A stretch of 64,000 nt of DNA from assembly GCF_024298865.1 (NCBI RefSeq), contig NZ_CP101161.1:1137227-1201226 (forward strand). Reading direction: 5' to 3'. The stretch's first letter is position 1, and the number at the start of each line of letters is the position of its first letter. The stretch is from Halorarius halobius. GTDB taxonomy: Archaea > Halobacteriota > Halobacteria > Halobacteriales > Haloarculaceae. Position numbers and translations under genes: made by a program. The notes beneath the pieces are model-generated. The model worked only from the letters and a program-made list of their open reading frames with translations. It ran no database searches and was not told the origin of the DNA. This document shows positions 34,964 to 43,530 of this stretch, piece after piece.

Positions 34964-35039
34964 CGAGCACGGTGGGATTCGAACCCACGACCATCGGATT
35001 AGAAGTCCGACGCTCTAATCCTGGCTGAGCTACGTGCCC
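34964..35039 (-). tRNA. tRNA-Arg (anticodon TCT)
   Basis: 76 nt on the minus strand. The acceptor stem GGGCACG pairs with CGTGCTC (one G-T), with G as discriminator. The D-arm contains TAGCTCAGCCAGG, the anticodon stem-loop CGGACTTCTAATCCG gives TCT, and the T-arm is GTGGGTTCGAATCCCAC. CCA is not encoded. A TATA-like CTTTTGAG lies about 28 bases upstream on the minus strand. The 3' end is duplicated at 34844. Confidence 0.95.
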
Positions 35040-35225
35040 TGTCGCACGATAGCGGCGGCCCGCTCAAAAGCGGTGCGGGTCGGTGCTACCGGCCGCGCCC
35101 GGGGGCGCGACCGTACGCACGTCCGGGGTTGTCGTCGTCGCGTCGGTCGGGGTCGTTGCCGTGTCCCCGGTCGCGGTCCGCGGGTTCGACGGCCGTGGAC
35201 TCCGCCTCGGGGGTGGAGTCCGGCG

Positions 35226-36479
35226 TCAGTTTCCCGCGTCGGCCGCCACGCAGTCGAACTGGACGTAGCTGATGGCGTACGCCTTGCCGTTCCGCGAGTT
35301 GCGGAAGCGGTCGTCGCCGTCGATGCTGACGACGACGGTGCCGTCATCGCCCTGTTGTACGTCGACCTCGTGGACCTCGCGGCCGGCCTTCACCGTGGCG
35401 ACCAGCGAGTCGGCACAGTAGTCGGAGGCGAACGTGACGCTGATGGGTTCGTACATCTCGCCGGCCTTCGAGATGTAGCTCTCGAAGTCGATGCCGTCGA
35501 CGCTCCCGCCCTCGGGGGCGAACCCGTCGGTCACGACGACGCCGTCTTCCTCCTCGTACTCGTACTCGAACTTGTACGTCCCGTCGAACGCGCAGGGGTC
35601 GCACTCCTCCTCGCACACTTCCGTCAGGAGCGCCTGGAGCTGGGAGCCGAGGTCCTCGGCGTTCTCGACGGCGACGAAGTCGTCGGGACTGCTGGCGACG
35701 TCGTCGCGCAGGTAGGTGTCGAAGCCGGCGACGTTCCCGCCGACGCCGACCGCGATGATGCGGACGCCGCCGTCCGTGATGGCGGTGGCGGTGGCCGTCG
35801 TCTCGGTCAGTTCGCCGGCCTCGCCGGCGACGCCGTTCTCGCCGCCGGTCGTGCCGCCGGTGAACTCGAAACTGCCGTAGGGGAACGGCACGTCGTCGGC
35901 CGGTCCCTGGAAGCCGGCGGTCCCGGGGTCGTCGTCGCCGTCGCCGACGAACCCGTTCTGGTAGTTCGGGCCGCCGTCGGTGACGAGAACGATGACCTCC
36001 TTCCCGCCGCGGCCCTCGTTCGCGAGGATGGCGTCGGCGAACGCCAGCGCGCCGGGCATGTGGGTCGCGTTCTCGCCCGGGGGCGCGTTCGCGGGGACGC
36101 CACCTTTGACCATCGAGACGTTGCTGGCGGTGGCGAGCCGGAGCAGGTCGCCGGGTGCGTACTCGTATGCGACGGGCGAGTCACCGAACGTGACCAGCCC
36201 GACCTGTGCGTCCGCGGGGAACACGTCGAAGAAACTCTCGACGCCGCTCTGGATGTCCGGCCAGGTGCCGGCGTTGCGAATCGACCCCGAGTAGTCCAGC
36301 GCGAGGACGACGTCGAGGTCGCCACAGGTCTCGATGACGCCGGCGTGGGAGTCGGCGGCGGCCCGCCCCACGACGCTCGGGCCGAACGTCCCGAGCGCGG
36401 AGGCGGCCCCGACGGCCGCGGCGCCCTTCAGCATCGAGCGGCGGCTCAGCGGGTACAGCGTGGTGGTGGTGGTCGTCAT
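35226..36479 (-). CDS. Secreted von Willebrand factor A domain protein (Tat substrate)
   Basis: 417 residues. A twin-arginine signal (LSRRSMLKGAAAVGA) is followed by a vWA domain of about 220 residues: MIDAS motif DYSGS (DxSxS), then the Thr and Asp positions in ATHMPGA and LVTDGGPN. An Asp/Gly-rich insert (about residues 165-195) and a Cys-containing spacer (CEEECDPC) precede a C-terminal beta domain of about 110 residues. Metal-dependent adhesion or ligand binding on the cell surface is expected. No membrane anchor is seen, so it may be secreted or held by another protein. Confidence 0.85.
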   Translation of the reverse strand: MTTTTTTLYPLSRRSMLKGAAAVGAASALGTFGPSVVGRAAADSHAGVIETCGDLDVVLALDYSGSIRNAGTWPDIQSGVESFFDVFPADAQVGLVTFGDSPVAYEYAPGDLLRLATASNVSMVKGGVPANAPPGENATHMPGALAFADAILANEGRGGKEVIVLVTDGGPNYQNGFVGDGDDDPGTAGFQGPADDVPFPYGSFEFTGGTTGGENGVAGEAGELTETTATATAITDGGVRIIAVGVGGNVAGFDTYLRDDVASSPDDFVAVENAEDLGSQLQALLTEVCEEECDPCAFDGTYKFEYEYEEEDGVVVTDGFAPEGGSVDGIDFESYISKAGEMYEPISVTFASDYCADSLVATVKAGREVHEVDVQQGDDGTVVVSIDGDDRFRNSRNGKAYAISYVQFDCVAADAGN

Positions 36480-36744
36480 GATACGTACGATTTCACACGA
36501 ATCGTGCAGCCTACTGGGCTGGTTCAGGGGATAATACCGGACGTTAGTTTCGACCGCCGCCGGCCGTGAACGGTCCGGACGGTCCTCGCGTCGAGCGGCA
36601 TGCTCATCCTACCGGCTCGCAGGGTAGCGGTTTCGCCACCATGCTAGTCACTCACATGTGGGATGGTGGCACGCAGGACCGTTCAGGGGCGGACGCTGGA
36701 ACGGTGGCGGGTCCGGCCACCATACGTATCTACCCGCCGTCGCC

Positions 36745-37122
36745 TCAGCCGTGGAACCGGTACAGCGACGTGACGTACGGCAGGCGGTTGAACATCCAGA
36801 ACGCCACCGGCAGGCCGATGATGGTGACCGCGAGGAAGGCGGCGACGTTCGCCCATATCCACGAGAGCCACCAGCCGACGAACACGAAGTACACCGCCCG
36901 GACGAGGAGGTTCGTCTGCCCACGTCCCGACTCGGGTGCGTCGAGGCCCCGCGGCTCCGCCAGCGACAGCGCCGTCGGCACGAGGTTGATTAGCTTGATG
37001 CCGAGCGGAATCAGGACGATGGTCACGTTGAGGAGCCACGCGATGTTGATGAGGACGGGCGTGAGCCACCACCCGACGAGCACGAACCACAGGGCGCGGA
37101 CGAGGAACGAACGTTGGGCCAT
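36745..37122 (-). CDS. YccF-domain membrane protein (two repeats)
   Basis: 125 residues with two YccF repeats, each with a WFVLVGWW / YFVFVGWW helix and a following hydrophobic helix ending in G-x-P (VTIVLIPLG and VTIIGLPVAFW). Family members are inner-membrane proteins of unknown function. The 265 bases to the vWA gene hold no supported gene. Confidence 0.88.
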   Translation of the reverse strand: MAQRSFLVRALWFVLVGWWLTPVLINIAWLLNVTIVLIPLGIKLINLVPTALSLAEPRGLDAPESGRGQTNLLVRAVYFVFVGWWLSWIWANVAAFLAVTIIGLPVAFWMFNRLPYVTSLYRFHG

Positions 37123-37246
37123 GGCTCGAGTACGACGGACGACGCCAAGGGGTTGTCGGCAGTAGTGGGTCCCGTGGTGGGGCCGGGTCGCTCGCGGACC
37201 AGCGAGTCACAGCGCTTAAGCGCGAATCCCGGCTACCCTCGCTCGA

Positions 37247-37777
37247 ATGGCTGTCATCGGAACCGTCGGACTGCCGGGAAGCGGCAAAGGCGAGTTCGCC
37301 AGCGTCGCCCGCGAGATGGGGGTCCCGGTCGTCACGATGGGCGACGTCATCCGCGAGGAGTGCCGCCGCCGGGGGTTAGACCCCGCGGACCACCACGGCG
37401 AAATCGCCCAGGCGCTCCGGGAGGAGGAGGGAGCCCTCGCCATCGCCGAGCGGTCCATTCCCATGATTCGGGAGGCGCTGGAGTCGTCGGACACCGTCCT
37501 GGTCGACGGCCTGCGGTCGGGCGAGGAACTCGACCGGTTCCGCGAGGCGTTCGGCGACGAGTTCACGCTCGTGGCCATCGAGGCGCCGTTCGAGGCCCGC
37601 GCCGAGCGCATCGAGACGCGGGGCCGCGACAACACCGCCGAGGAGACGCTGCGGGACCGCGACGAGCGCGAACTCGGCTTCGGGATGGGCGAGGCGATGG
37701 AGCGGGCCGACCGCCGCATCGAGAACGACGACACGCTGGCGGCGTTCCGCCGGCAGGTCAGGGAGGTGCTCGCATGA
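37247..37777 (+). CDS. P-loop nucleotide kinase-like protein (UPF0200/dephospho-CoA-kinase-like)
   Basis: 176 residues. Walker A is VGLPGSGKGEF, followed by the lid-type segment VVTMGDVIREECRRRG. The C-terminal part has ESSDTVLVDGLRSGEELDRF and the RDERELGFG stretch of the archaeal UPF0200 family. The first 11 residues lead straight into the P-loop, so the ATG at 37247 is right. It probably phosphorylates a small nucleotide-like substrate. It overlaps the next gene by 4 bases. Confidence 0.88.
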   Translation: MAVIGTVGLPGSGKGEFASVAREMGVPVVTMGDVIREECRRRGLDPADHHGEIAQALREEEGALAIAERSIPMIREALESSDTVLVDGLRSGEELDRFREAFGDEFTLVAIEAPFEARAERIETRGRDNTAEETLRDRDERELGFGMGEAMERADRRIENDDTLAAFRRQVREVLA

Positions 37778-38190
37778 TTTACAGCGTCGACGTCCAGATA
37801 ACCACGCCCGTTCGCGAGACGGAACTGCCCGACCGCGTAGAGCGTGCCATCGAGAATCTGTTTCCCGAGGCAGAGGTCGAACACGGCGAGGGCGAACTGC
37901 TGGCGACGGCCCACGGGATGGAGCGGTTCTCCGAGTTGCTCCACGAACAGGAGATACTCGACACCGCCCGCGGCCAGTTCTTCGACGGGCGGCGCGGGGA
38001 CGCGTTCTCGTTCGACCTGAAGAAGCAGGCCGCCTTTGAGGGCCGCGTCAACTTCGCCGTCGGCTCTCCCGGCGAACTCGGCACCATCCACGTCCGCGTG
38101 AAGGTGGAGGAGCCGTCGGTCGAGGCGTACGTCGACCACGTCGCCCCGCCCACCCAGGAGGGCCGGCCCGTCGACCCCGACGACGGGTGA
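37774..38190 (+). CDS. RNA-binding-like protein of the coaE/UPF0200 operon (UPF0201-type)
   Basis: 138 residues from the ATG at 37774. Two beta-alpha-beta-like halves: VDVQITTPVRETELPDRV and VNFAVGSPGELGTIHVRV with conserved aromatic and Asp residues. It follows the UPF0200 gene with a 4-base ATGA overlap, an arrangement repeated in many archaea and the basis for naming it a coaE-operon protein. An RNA-binding role is inferred from fold similarity, not from a motif. Confidence 0.8.
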   Translation: MIYSVDVQITTPVRETELPDRVERAIENLFPEAEVEHGEGELLATAHGMERFSELLHEQEILDTARGQFFDGRRGDAFSFDLKKQAAFEGRVNFAVGSPGELGTIHVRVKVEEPSVEAYVDHVAPPTQEGRPVDPDDG

Positions 38191-38234
38191 CACGCTACCC
38201 GAACGCTTTCTACCGCCGCGCACCCCGCCCCCGT

Positions 38235-38867
38235 ATGCACGCGGTCTGTTTCGACCTCGACGGCACGCTCCTCACCCTCTCCCGCGGGTACGCCGACCTG
38301 CTCGCCGACGCGACCCAGCGCCACGCTGACAGCCGCGACGACGCGCTCGTCGAGGCGTACAACGAGGCGTTCCTCGAGGCGTTCCGGGCGCTCGACCCGG
38401 AGCCGTACGCCGCCGGCGGGCGGGCGGTCGCGGACCGGGCGGACGCGACGGTCGACCCGGCGGCGTTCGCCGACACCGTCCGCGAGTTGGAGTACGAGGC
38501 GGTCGGCGTCTCCGACGGGATGCTGGCCCTGCTGGACCGCCTCGACGACCGGCCGCTCGGCGTCGTGACGAACGGCCTGCCCGACTGGCAGACGGGGAAA
38601 CTCGACGCCGTCGGCGTCCGCGACCGGTTCGACGCGGTCGTCACGTCCTACGAGGCGGGCGCGCACAAGCCCGACGCCGCGGTGTTCGACCTCGCCGAGC
38701 AACGTCTGTCGGCGGAGGGGTACCTGATGGTCGGGGACGACCACGAGGGGGACGTGGTCGGCGCTCGCGATGCCGGCTGGGAGGCGGTCCATCTCGACCG
38801 CGACGCGGCGGGCGTCCGCGTCGGCTCGGAGCGCGACCTGGCGGCCCTGCTCGCGGCGCTGTCGTGA
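38235..38867 (+). CDS. HAD-superfamily hydrolase
   Basis: 210 residues from the ATG at 38235. All four HAD motifs: DLDGTLL, VVTNGLPDWQ, GAHKPDAAVF and VGDDHEGDVVGAR. A helical cap is inserted after motif I, as in phosphoglycolate-phosphatase-like members. Substrate unknown. It is convergent with the oxidoreductase ending at 38868. Confidence 0.9.
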   Translation: MHAVCFDLDGTLLTLSRGYADLLADATQRHADSRDDALVEAYNEAFLEAFRALDPEPYAAGGRAVADRADATVDPAAFADTVRELEYEAVGVSDGMLALLDRLDDRPLGVVTNGLPDWQTGKLDAVGVRDRFDAVVTSYEAGAHKPDAAVFDLAEQRLSAEGYLMVGDDHEGDVVGARDAGWEAVHLDRDAAGVRVGSERDLAALLAALS

Positions 38868-39908
38868 CTACTCGCCCAGCCCCGAGACGTTGATGGCGAC
38901 CCACTCCGAGCGGTCGCGCCGGCGCGTCACCCGGACCTCCTCGACCCACTTCACCCACTGGAAGCCGCGGCGCTCGGGCGCGACCAGCCGCAGGGGGAAG
39001 CCGTGGCCGTGGCTGAGACGTTCGCCGTCGACGGCCGTGGCGAGCAGGGCCTCGCGGGCCTCCGCGAGCGGCAGAGACCACCGGTAGCCGGTCACCGACC
39101 GGAACTGGACCCACGCCGCGTTCTCGCCGACGCCCGCCTCGTCCAGCAACTCGTCTACGCGGACGCCCTGCCAGTCGTGTTCCGAGTACCAGCCGCTGGT
39201 GCAGTCCAGCAGCGCACGGGCCTCCGTTTCGGGTCGAACGCTCCCGTAGTCGAGTTCGAACTCGCGCTCGACCAGTCCCGTCACGGTCAGCGTCCACTCG
39301 TCGGGGTCGACGGGGTCGGGGTCGTCCGCGACCCACGCGGTGACGGGGAAGCGGTTGCCGGCGTCGCTCCCCCGTTCGCGGGAGCCGGTGAACCGGCGCT
39401 CGGTGCCGACGGCGTCGGTGACGCGGTAGGCGACGGCGCCCGCCGCGGTCAGCCCCAGCCACGAGAGGGCGGCCCGCCGCTCCCGCAGGTCGGCCCGCGC
39501 AGGAAGCGAAAGGCGGTCACGCAGGTGGACGAGGAGGACGACGGCGGTGACGACGCCGAGCGAGGCGTGGACGAAAAGCAGGGTCCACGGTCCCGGGACG
39601 GTGGCGCCGAGCACCCACGCGATGCCCGTCGCGAGCGCGGCGACGGCCACCAGCGACAGCACCACCGAGAGCGCGACCCGGCCGGACCGCGCCCGGACGC
39701 CGGCCCGCACGCGGTGGCGGACGCGCCAGAGTTTCAGCGCGAGAAAGGCGACCAGCGAGACGCCCGCGCCGCCGTGGAGGACGAACAGCCACGCGTCGCC
39801 GGGCCGGGAGACGAGGCTGGCGAGGCCGCTGGCGACGGCCAGCGCGACGCCGGCCAGAAGCGAGTAGTCCACCAGCCACGAGGGTACGCGAGGCCCCGCC
39901 CGGTCCAT
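38868..39908 (-). CDS. Membrane-bound sulfite-oxidase-like molybdopterin oxidoreductase
   Basis: 346 residues. An N-terminal domain of four helices (about residues 15-130) includes His residues in LHGGAGVSL, FVHASLG and VHLRDR, which could hold heme b as in cytochrome-b561-like anchors (inference). From about residue 185 it is a sulfite-oxidase-family Moco domain, with the molybdenum-ligand Cys in LLDCTSGWYSEHDWQG and the segment GFPLRLVAPERRGFQWVKW. It resembles YedY/MsrP-like fusions. The substrate may be a sulfoxide, sulfite or similar. Confidence 0.85.
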   Translation of the reverse strand: MDRAGPRVPSWLVDYSLLAGVALAVASGLASLVSRPGDAWLFVLHGGAGVSLVAFLALKLWRVRHRVRAGVRARSGRVALSVVLSLVAVAALATGIAWVLGATVPGPWTLLFVHASLGVVTAVVLLVHLRDRLSLPARADLRERRAALSWLGLTAAGAVAYRVTDAVGTERRFTGSRERGSDAGNRFPVTAWVADDPDPVDPDEWTLTVTGLVEREFELDYGSVRPETEARALLDCTSGWYSEHDWQGVRVDELLDEAGVGENAAWVQFRSVTGYRWSLPLAEAREALLATAVDGERLSHGHGFPLRLVAPERRGFQWVKWVEEVRVTRRRDRSEWVAINVSGLGE

Positions 39909-39995
39909 ACCCCCGGCTACGGGCCGGACGGGCTTGAGTGGTGGGCCACGCGCCGCTCTCGGACGTGGCGCGACCGAAGAGCGGAGCGGCCTGCG

Positions 39996-40184
39996 CTACT
40001 GCGGCGTCGACTGGTTCGCCTTCGAGACGGGGTTCGGGAGGCGGTGCGTGCAGTCGGTGTCGAACGTCCGCGGGGCGTTCTCGGTGGTGACCGCGTCGTC
40101 GCTGTACCAGCGGTCGGGGTCGGGGCGGGGCGTCGGTCGGCCGGGGCGCGTCTCGGTGTCGGGTCGGGGTGTGGATGTGCTCAT
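39996..40184 (-). CDS. Possible small Pro/Thr-rich protein
   Basis: 62 residues starting MSTSTPRPDTETRP and ending NQSTPQ. Low complexity, Pro-, Thr- and Asp-rich, no membrane helix. The MSTSTP start and the codon pattern are protein-like, and a TATA-like TTATAG lies about 100 bases upstream. Before the element inserted, it stood directly downstream of the transporter gene now cut off at 45026. No homology is claimed. Confidence 0.4.
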   Translation of the reverse strand: MSTSTPRPDTETRPGRPTPRPDPDRWYSDDAVTTENAPRTFDTDCTHRLPNPVSKANQSTPQ

Positions 40185-40346
40185 CTGTTGTCTGAGAGTG
40201 CAATCGAGTGGCTGTACGTCGCAAAACAGGGGTCAGTGTGCGCGTACAGCGAGCATCCGTACACCACCGTACCGCGGGAACTATAATGAAAGTTCGGGTT
40301 CGTACATGGTCTGTCATGCCGTGGCGCGCGTCGAGGTGTCGGGCGG

Positions 40347-40446
40347 TCAGATGGGCCCGTACAGCAACAGGGCGACGGCGGCGGCGATGAACACCACCTT
40401 CAGCGCCGTGTTCACGGCGACGACCTTGCTCCCGAACCTTGCACCC
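40347..40446 (-). pseudogene. 3' remnant of the nucleoside-recognition membrane protein gene (attL side)
   Basis: On the minus strand this continues the reading frame of the transporter's C-terminus (ending LLLYGPI, then TGA at 40347-40349). Bases 40359-40437 are identical to 45029-45107. The three mismatches at 40438-40440 and the match after them suggest the recombination point lies near here. It records the original gene end before the element inserted. Confidence 0.85.
40359..40437. repeat. 79-bp direct repeat, left attachment site
   Basis: Perfect 79-base match to 45029-45107. Bases 40441-40446 also match 45111-45116. It lies on the host side of the integrase gene, 162 bases before its ATG. 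Confidence 0.93.
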
Positions 40447-40598
40447 TATCGGGATGCTGCGGTCCCACGATTCTCTTACGAGAAGTCAGAGACTCAGCGC
40501 CCCTATGCTTGCGATAGCGGGGTTCAAGCGTTAGGTCGGTCTGTAGGCTGGAGACTGGCGCGGGTATCAGGAGCGTGTCGTGCGGTTCGGAGCAATCC

Positions 40599-41603
40599 AT
40601 GACCGAACTGCAACCCATCAACCCTGAATCAGCAGTAGAAATGTATCTGAATGAACGGCAGTCAGAACTGGCAGACAAAACTCTGGAAAACATCACTGGA
40701 CACCTGCGAGCTTTCTGTGAGTGGTGTGAGAGTGAGGAAATCGATGATTTGACCGAGCTGACTGGTCGGAGACTACACGATTACCGTATCTGGCGACAAG
40801 AGGGGATAGCCCAAACGACACTGAGTATTAATCTCTCGTCACTCCGCAAGTTTCTGCGGTGGTGTGTCAGTATCGATGCTGCGCCAGAGGGATTAGACGA
40901 GAAGATAATCCTGCCATCTCGGAATCGGGAGACTGAAGCTCGTGACACGATGCTGAATGCTGACGATGCAGAGGAGATGTTGAATCACCTTCGGAAGTAT
41001 CAGTATGCTACTCGGACTCACGCGCTGTTGGAGTTGATGTGGCACGTCGGTTGTCGCAAAGGGACCGTCCGTGCATTCGACCTTGGCGACTTTCATTCCC
41101 GAAACCAGACACTTGAAGCTCACCACCGACCTGACACGGATACACCACTGAAGAACGGTCGGCGTGGGCAACGAACACTCGCTTTGTCGGATTACGTTAC
41201 TGAAGTGCTGTCCGACTACACTGAGCATCACAGGTACGACAAGACGGACGATTACGGGAGAGAACCACTATTCACAACCCGTTACGGTCGTATCTCACTC
41301 TCAGCAGTCAAAGACGCCGCATACACCATGACTCGCCCCTGTGTCTATGGTTCGTGTCCTCACAACCGCGACACTGACGACTGTGAGGCGGTTGACGACA
41401 ACAGTGCATCTCTCTGTCCCAGTAGCGTTTCACCGCACCCGATTCGTAGAGGCAGTATCACTCACCATCTCTTGAACGACGTTCCTGAAACCGCCGTCAG
41501 TGACCGCATGAACGTCAGTAAGGACGTATTGGATGCACACTACGACCAGAGAACTGCTGACGAGAAAGCGGAGGCACGTAGGAAGTATCTCGACAGTATC
41601 TAA
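40599..41603 (+). CDS. Tyrosine recombinase/integrase
   Basis: 334 residues from the ATG at 40599, preceded by GGAG. Residues about 10-90 are the SAM-like core-binding domain (LADKTLENITGHLRAFCEWC). The catalytic domain follows: Arg in WHVGCRKGTVRAF, Lys in DTPLKNGRRGQR, HxxR in HPIRRGSITHHL, and the final His and Tyr in VLDAHYDQRTADEK. Codon use and GC are unlike the surrounding chromosome. It sits next to the left repeat, as expected for the enzyme that inserted this element. Confidence 0.93.
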   Translation: MTELQPINPESAVEMYLNERQSELADKTLENITGHLRAFCEWCESEEIDDLTELTGRRLHDYRIWRQEGIAQTTLSINLSSLRKFLRWCVSIDAAPEGLDEKIILPSRNRETEARDTMLNADDAEEMLNHLRKYQYATRTHALLELMWHVGCRKGTVRAFDLGDFHSRNQTLEAHHRPDTDTPLKNGRRGQRTLALSDYVTEVLSDYTEHHRYDKTDDYGREPLFTTRYGRISLSAVKDAAYTMTRPCVYGSCPHNRDTDDCEAVDDNSASLCPSSVSPHPIRRGSITHHLLNDVPETAVSDRMNVSKDVLDAHYDQRTADEKAEARRKYLDSI

Positions 41604-42045
41604 CCGATTGTTCTGACCTTTCTCTGTAGTTGCTTACGCGAGACATGGCCCTTTCACAGATTATTGAACAATGTATTGGCTGGTAACGTGAGGACAGAAC
41701 CGACAGTAGCTACTAAGCCTAAATCCTTTTAAATAGTTCTGAGAAACAAAGTATTGGACGGAACGGGCGTGGATAGAGCGTGATACCCCTTGACATTGAT
41801 ACTGTAGTGATTGGGTAGCTATCCTGATGAATGGATTGCCTTGATTGGGATGCGCCCTCGACAACTATCCATAAACCGCACCGCAGGATAGTGTGTCTCC
41901 GGGCGCGTTCCCGCACCAAACGGCACTGTTAAAACAGCAGGTAGACGGGTGAGAGGAGTGTTTTCTGAGCCGACAGTCTGTGACTCGTGGAGGATGATTA
42001 TTTTCTGGAACCAATTATAGTCGAAGAAGACGGTGCTATAATCAT
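41604..42045. other. 442-base AT-richer intergenic region of the element
   Basis: Short open frames on both strands lack convincing starts and protein character. A 7-bp inverted repeat (ATTATAG at 42014-42020, CTATAAT at 42036-42042) sits just past the stop of the gene at 42046 and may serve as its 3' hairpin. Nothing else recognised. Confidence 0.4.
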
Positions 42046-42690
42046 TCATCCGACTTCTGAAATCCACGTCAATTGATCTCTTACCTCCTTTTTCACCGTG
42101 TTCAATCCTGTATAATCCAGTCCGATGAAATCCATCAGTTCACGAAAAGCGTCTTGACGATGGAGAGAGGCTAATTCGAAATCAGCACCGTACTGTGGTC
42201 GTCTATTTTCGACTACTACAGCCATCACTCCCAGTATCCCTTTCCAGATATCGCTATGCGCACCGAATTTTACGTAATCAAGTCGTGTGCTACCACTTAC
42301 GACAATCTCTTTCTCCTTGCAGTTTAAATCGCACGCGTCACTCAAACACTTTGCTTGTGTCTTTTTGAATAGGATATTATCACGCTGCGATTGGGATTGT
42401 CGCTGGTCCATCCCATATCCGTCCCAGTTAGGCTTTGTGCCCCTCTGCCACCGCTGTAATCGCTCCCACTTCTGTTTCTCCCACCTCGTCCTCGCAGGAG
42501 CATCTTCTAATCTGAAATGGGTGCTGGCAGCGGACTCAAAAGTTGAGCATGTCTGTGAGTCCGAATAGTCTTCTACAGCTTGGTTCGCGGAACCACCGTA
42601 CCCTCTAAAGAGATCGAGTTTACCTTCTTGCTTGGTCGTCTGCGACTCATCCAGTATCTCGGGTATCGGGGCGCTGGTTGCTGGACTCAT
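42046..42690 (-). CDS. Haloarchaeal RNA-polymerase-epsilon-like (cyclin-fold-like?) protein, tentative
   Basis: 214 residues from the ATG at 42690. The first 90 residues are low complexity. The rest is helical with a conserved-looking core: WERLQRWQRGTKPNWDGYGM, FKKTQAKCLSDACDL, LDYVKFGAHSDIWKGILGV. The W-x-R-L-Q-x-W-Q pattern and helix spacing recall the haloarchaeal proteins named RNA polymerase subunit epsilon, whose fold may be cyclin/TFIIB-like. This is from memory of the family and needs a profile search. It is divergent from the HTH-CBS gene with 70 bases between, so they may share control. Confidence 0.5.
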   Translation of the reverse strand: MSPATSAPIPEILDESQTTKQEGKLDLFRGYGGSANQAVEDYSDSQTCSTFESAASTHFRLEDAPARTRWEKQKWERLQRWQRGTKPNWDGYGMDQRQSQSQRDNILFKKTQAKCLSDACDLNCKEKEIVVSGSTRLDYVKFGAHSDIWKGILGVMAVVVENRRPQYGADFELASLHRQDAFRELMDFIGLDYTGLNTVKKEVRDQLTWISEVG

Positions 42691-42760
42691 GCAACTTACA
42701 GTAGGTACGTGTCGCACATAAGGCGGGAATTGATGTGATTCGAATTGTATTACACGGGAT

Positions 42761-43300
42761 ATGCAGATCCCTGAATATGACACGACGATGCAGATCCTTC
42801 GCGACAAACGGATTGAACTGGAGCTATCTCTCTTCGAAGTCGCTAACGAAGTGAATCTCAGTGATAGCCAACTGAACCGGATGGAATTAGCACAGACTAA
42901 TGGCTCCTATCGCAACGTCCAACGGGTCTGGCAAGTGCTTCAGGAGCATGACACGGCGTCTCAGGAGTCTGCAGAGTCTCTGATGGTGGAAGATATTGAA
43001 TGGGCCTACAAGGGTGAGACTCGTGCCGATGTGGTCTCCAAACTCACTGGTAATGACTTCTCACAATTGCCTGTGATGGATGAAGGTGAGGCAATTGGAT
43101 TCGTTACCGATTTTGATTTGATGGAGCATCCTGATCCAAAGACTCCTGTTGAGGACATGATGGGGATGTCAGCCATCTCCGTGGAACCGACGGATAGCCG
43201 TGAGTTGGTAAAAGCTATTCTTGAAGAAGGCTATCCATCTGTACTTGTAGAGGACAACGACGGATATTGTGGGCTAATCACCCAATTTGATTTGTTGTAG
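42761..43300 (+). CDS. Transcriptional regulator with N-terminal HTH and two CBS domains
   Basis: 179 residues from the ATG at 42761 (a second in-frame ATG at 42788 is possible). Residues about 8-50 resemble an XRE-like helix-turn-helix (ELSLFEVANEVNLSDSQLNR). Residues about 70-179 are a CBS pair (LPVMDEGEAIGFVTDFDLM and PSVLVEDNDGYCGLITQFDL), which usually binds adenosine nucleotides. This HTH-CBS type is well known in archaea. Within the element it probably controls excision or cargo expression according to energy state. This is inference. Confidence 0.8.
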   Translation: MQIPEYDTTMQILRDKRIELELSLFEVANEVNLSDSQLNRMELAQTNGSYRNVQRVWQVLQEHDTASQESAESLMVEDIEWAYKGETRADVVSKLTGNDFSQLPVMDEGEAIGFVTDFDLMEHPDPKTPVEDMMGMSAISVEPTDSRELVKAILEEGYPSVLVEDNDGYCGLITQFDLL

Positions 43301-43530
43301 ACTGGTTAGTCTCCAATAATGATTAATTCAGATATATTGATTCATGCACAGTCTTGATTTGATGTGTGGATGAAAACTCAATCAGATTAGCGTCTAAGCG
43401 GCTTTTCTCTGTCGCAGGCCAATTGCATTGGAATGTGCGTGATTTGGGTCAGCGACTAATCTGAACAACTGACGGCCATCTCATCGGGACAGGCCATTCA
43501 AAATTTGACATTAATAACATTCATTTACAC

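Noticed and set aside
34812-34994. 60-codon frame on the minus strand with repeated SNPTVL
   Set aside because: The repeated peptide comes from two copies of the tRNA T-arm; this is not a protein gene.
37114-38190. Longer 358-codon version of the RNA-binding-like gene
   Set aside because: The upstream 220 codons are the shadow of the UPF0200 gene. The ATG at 37774 overlaps it by 4 bases and gives the usual family length.
41819-42067. 82-codon frame on the minus strand inside the element
   Set aside because: No ribosome site, odd composition and overlap with the end of the 42046 gene. Not included.
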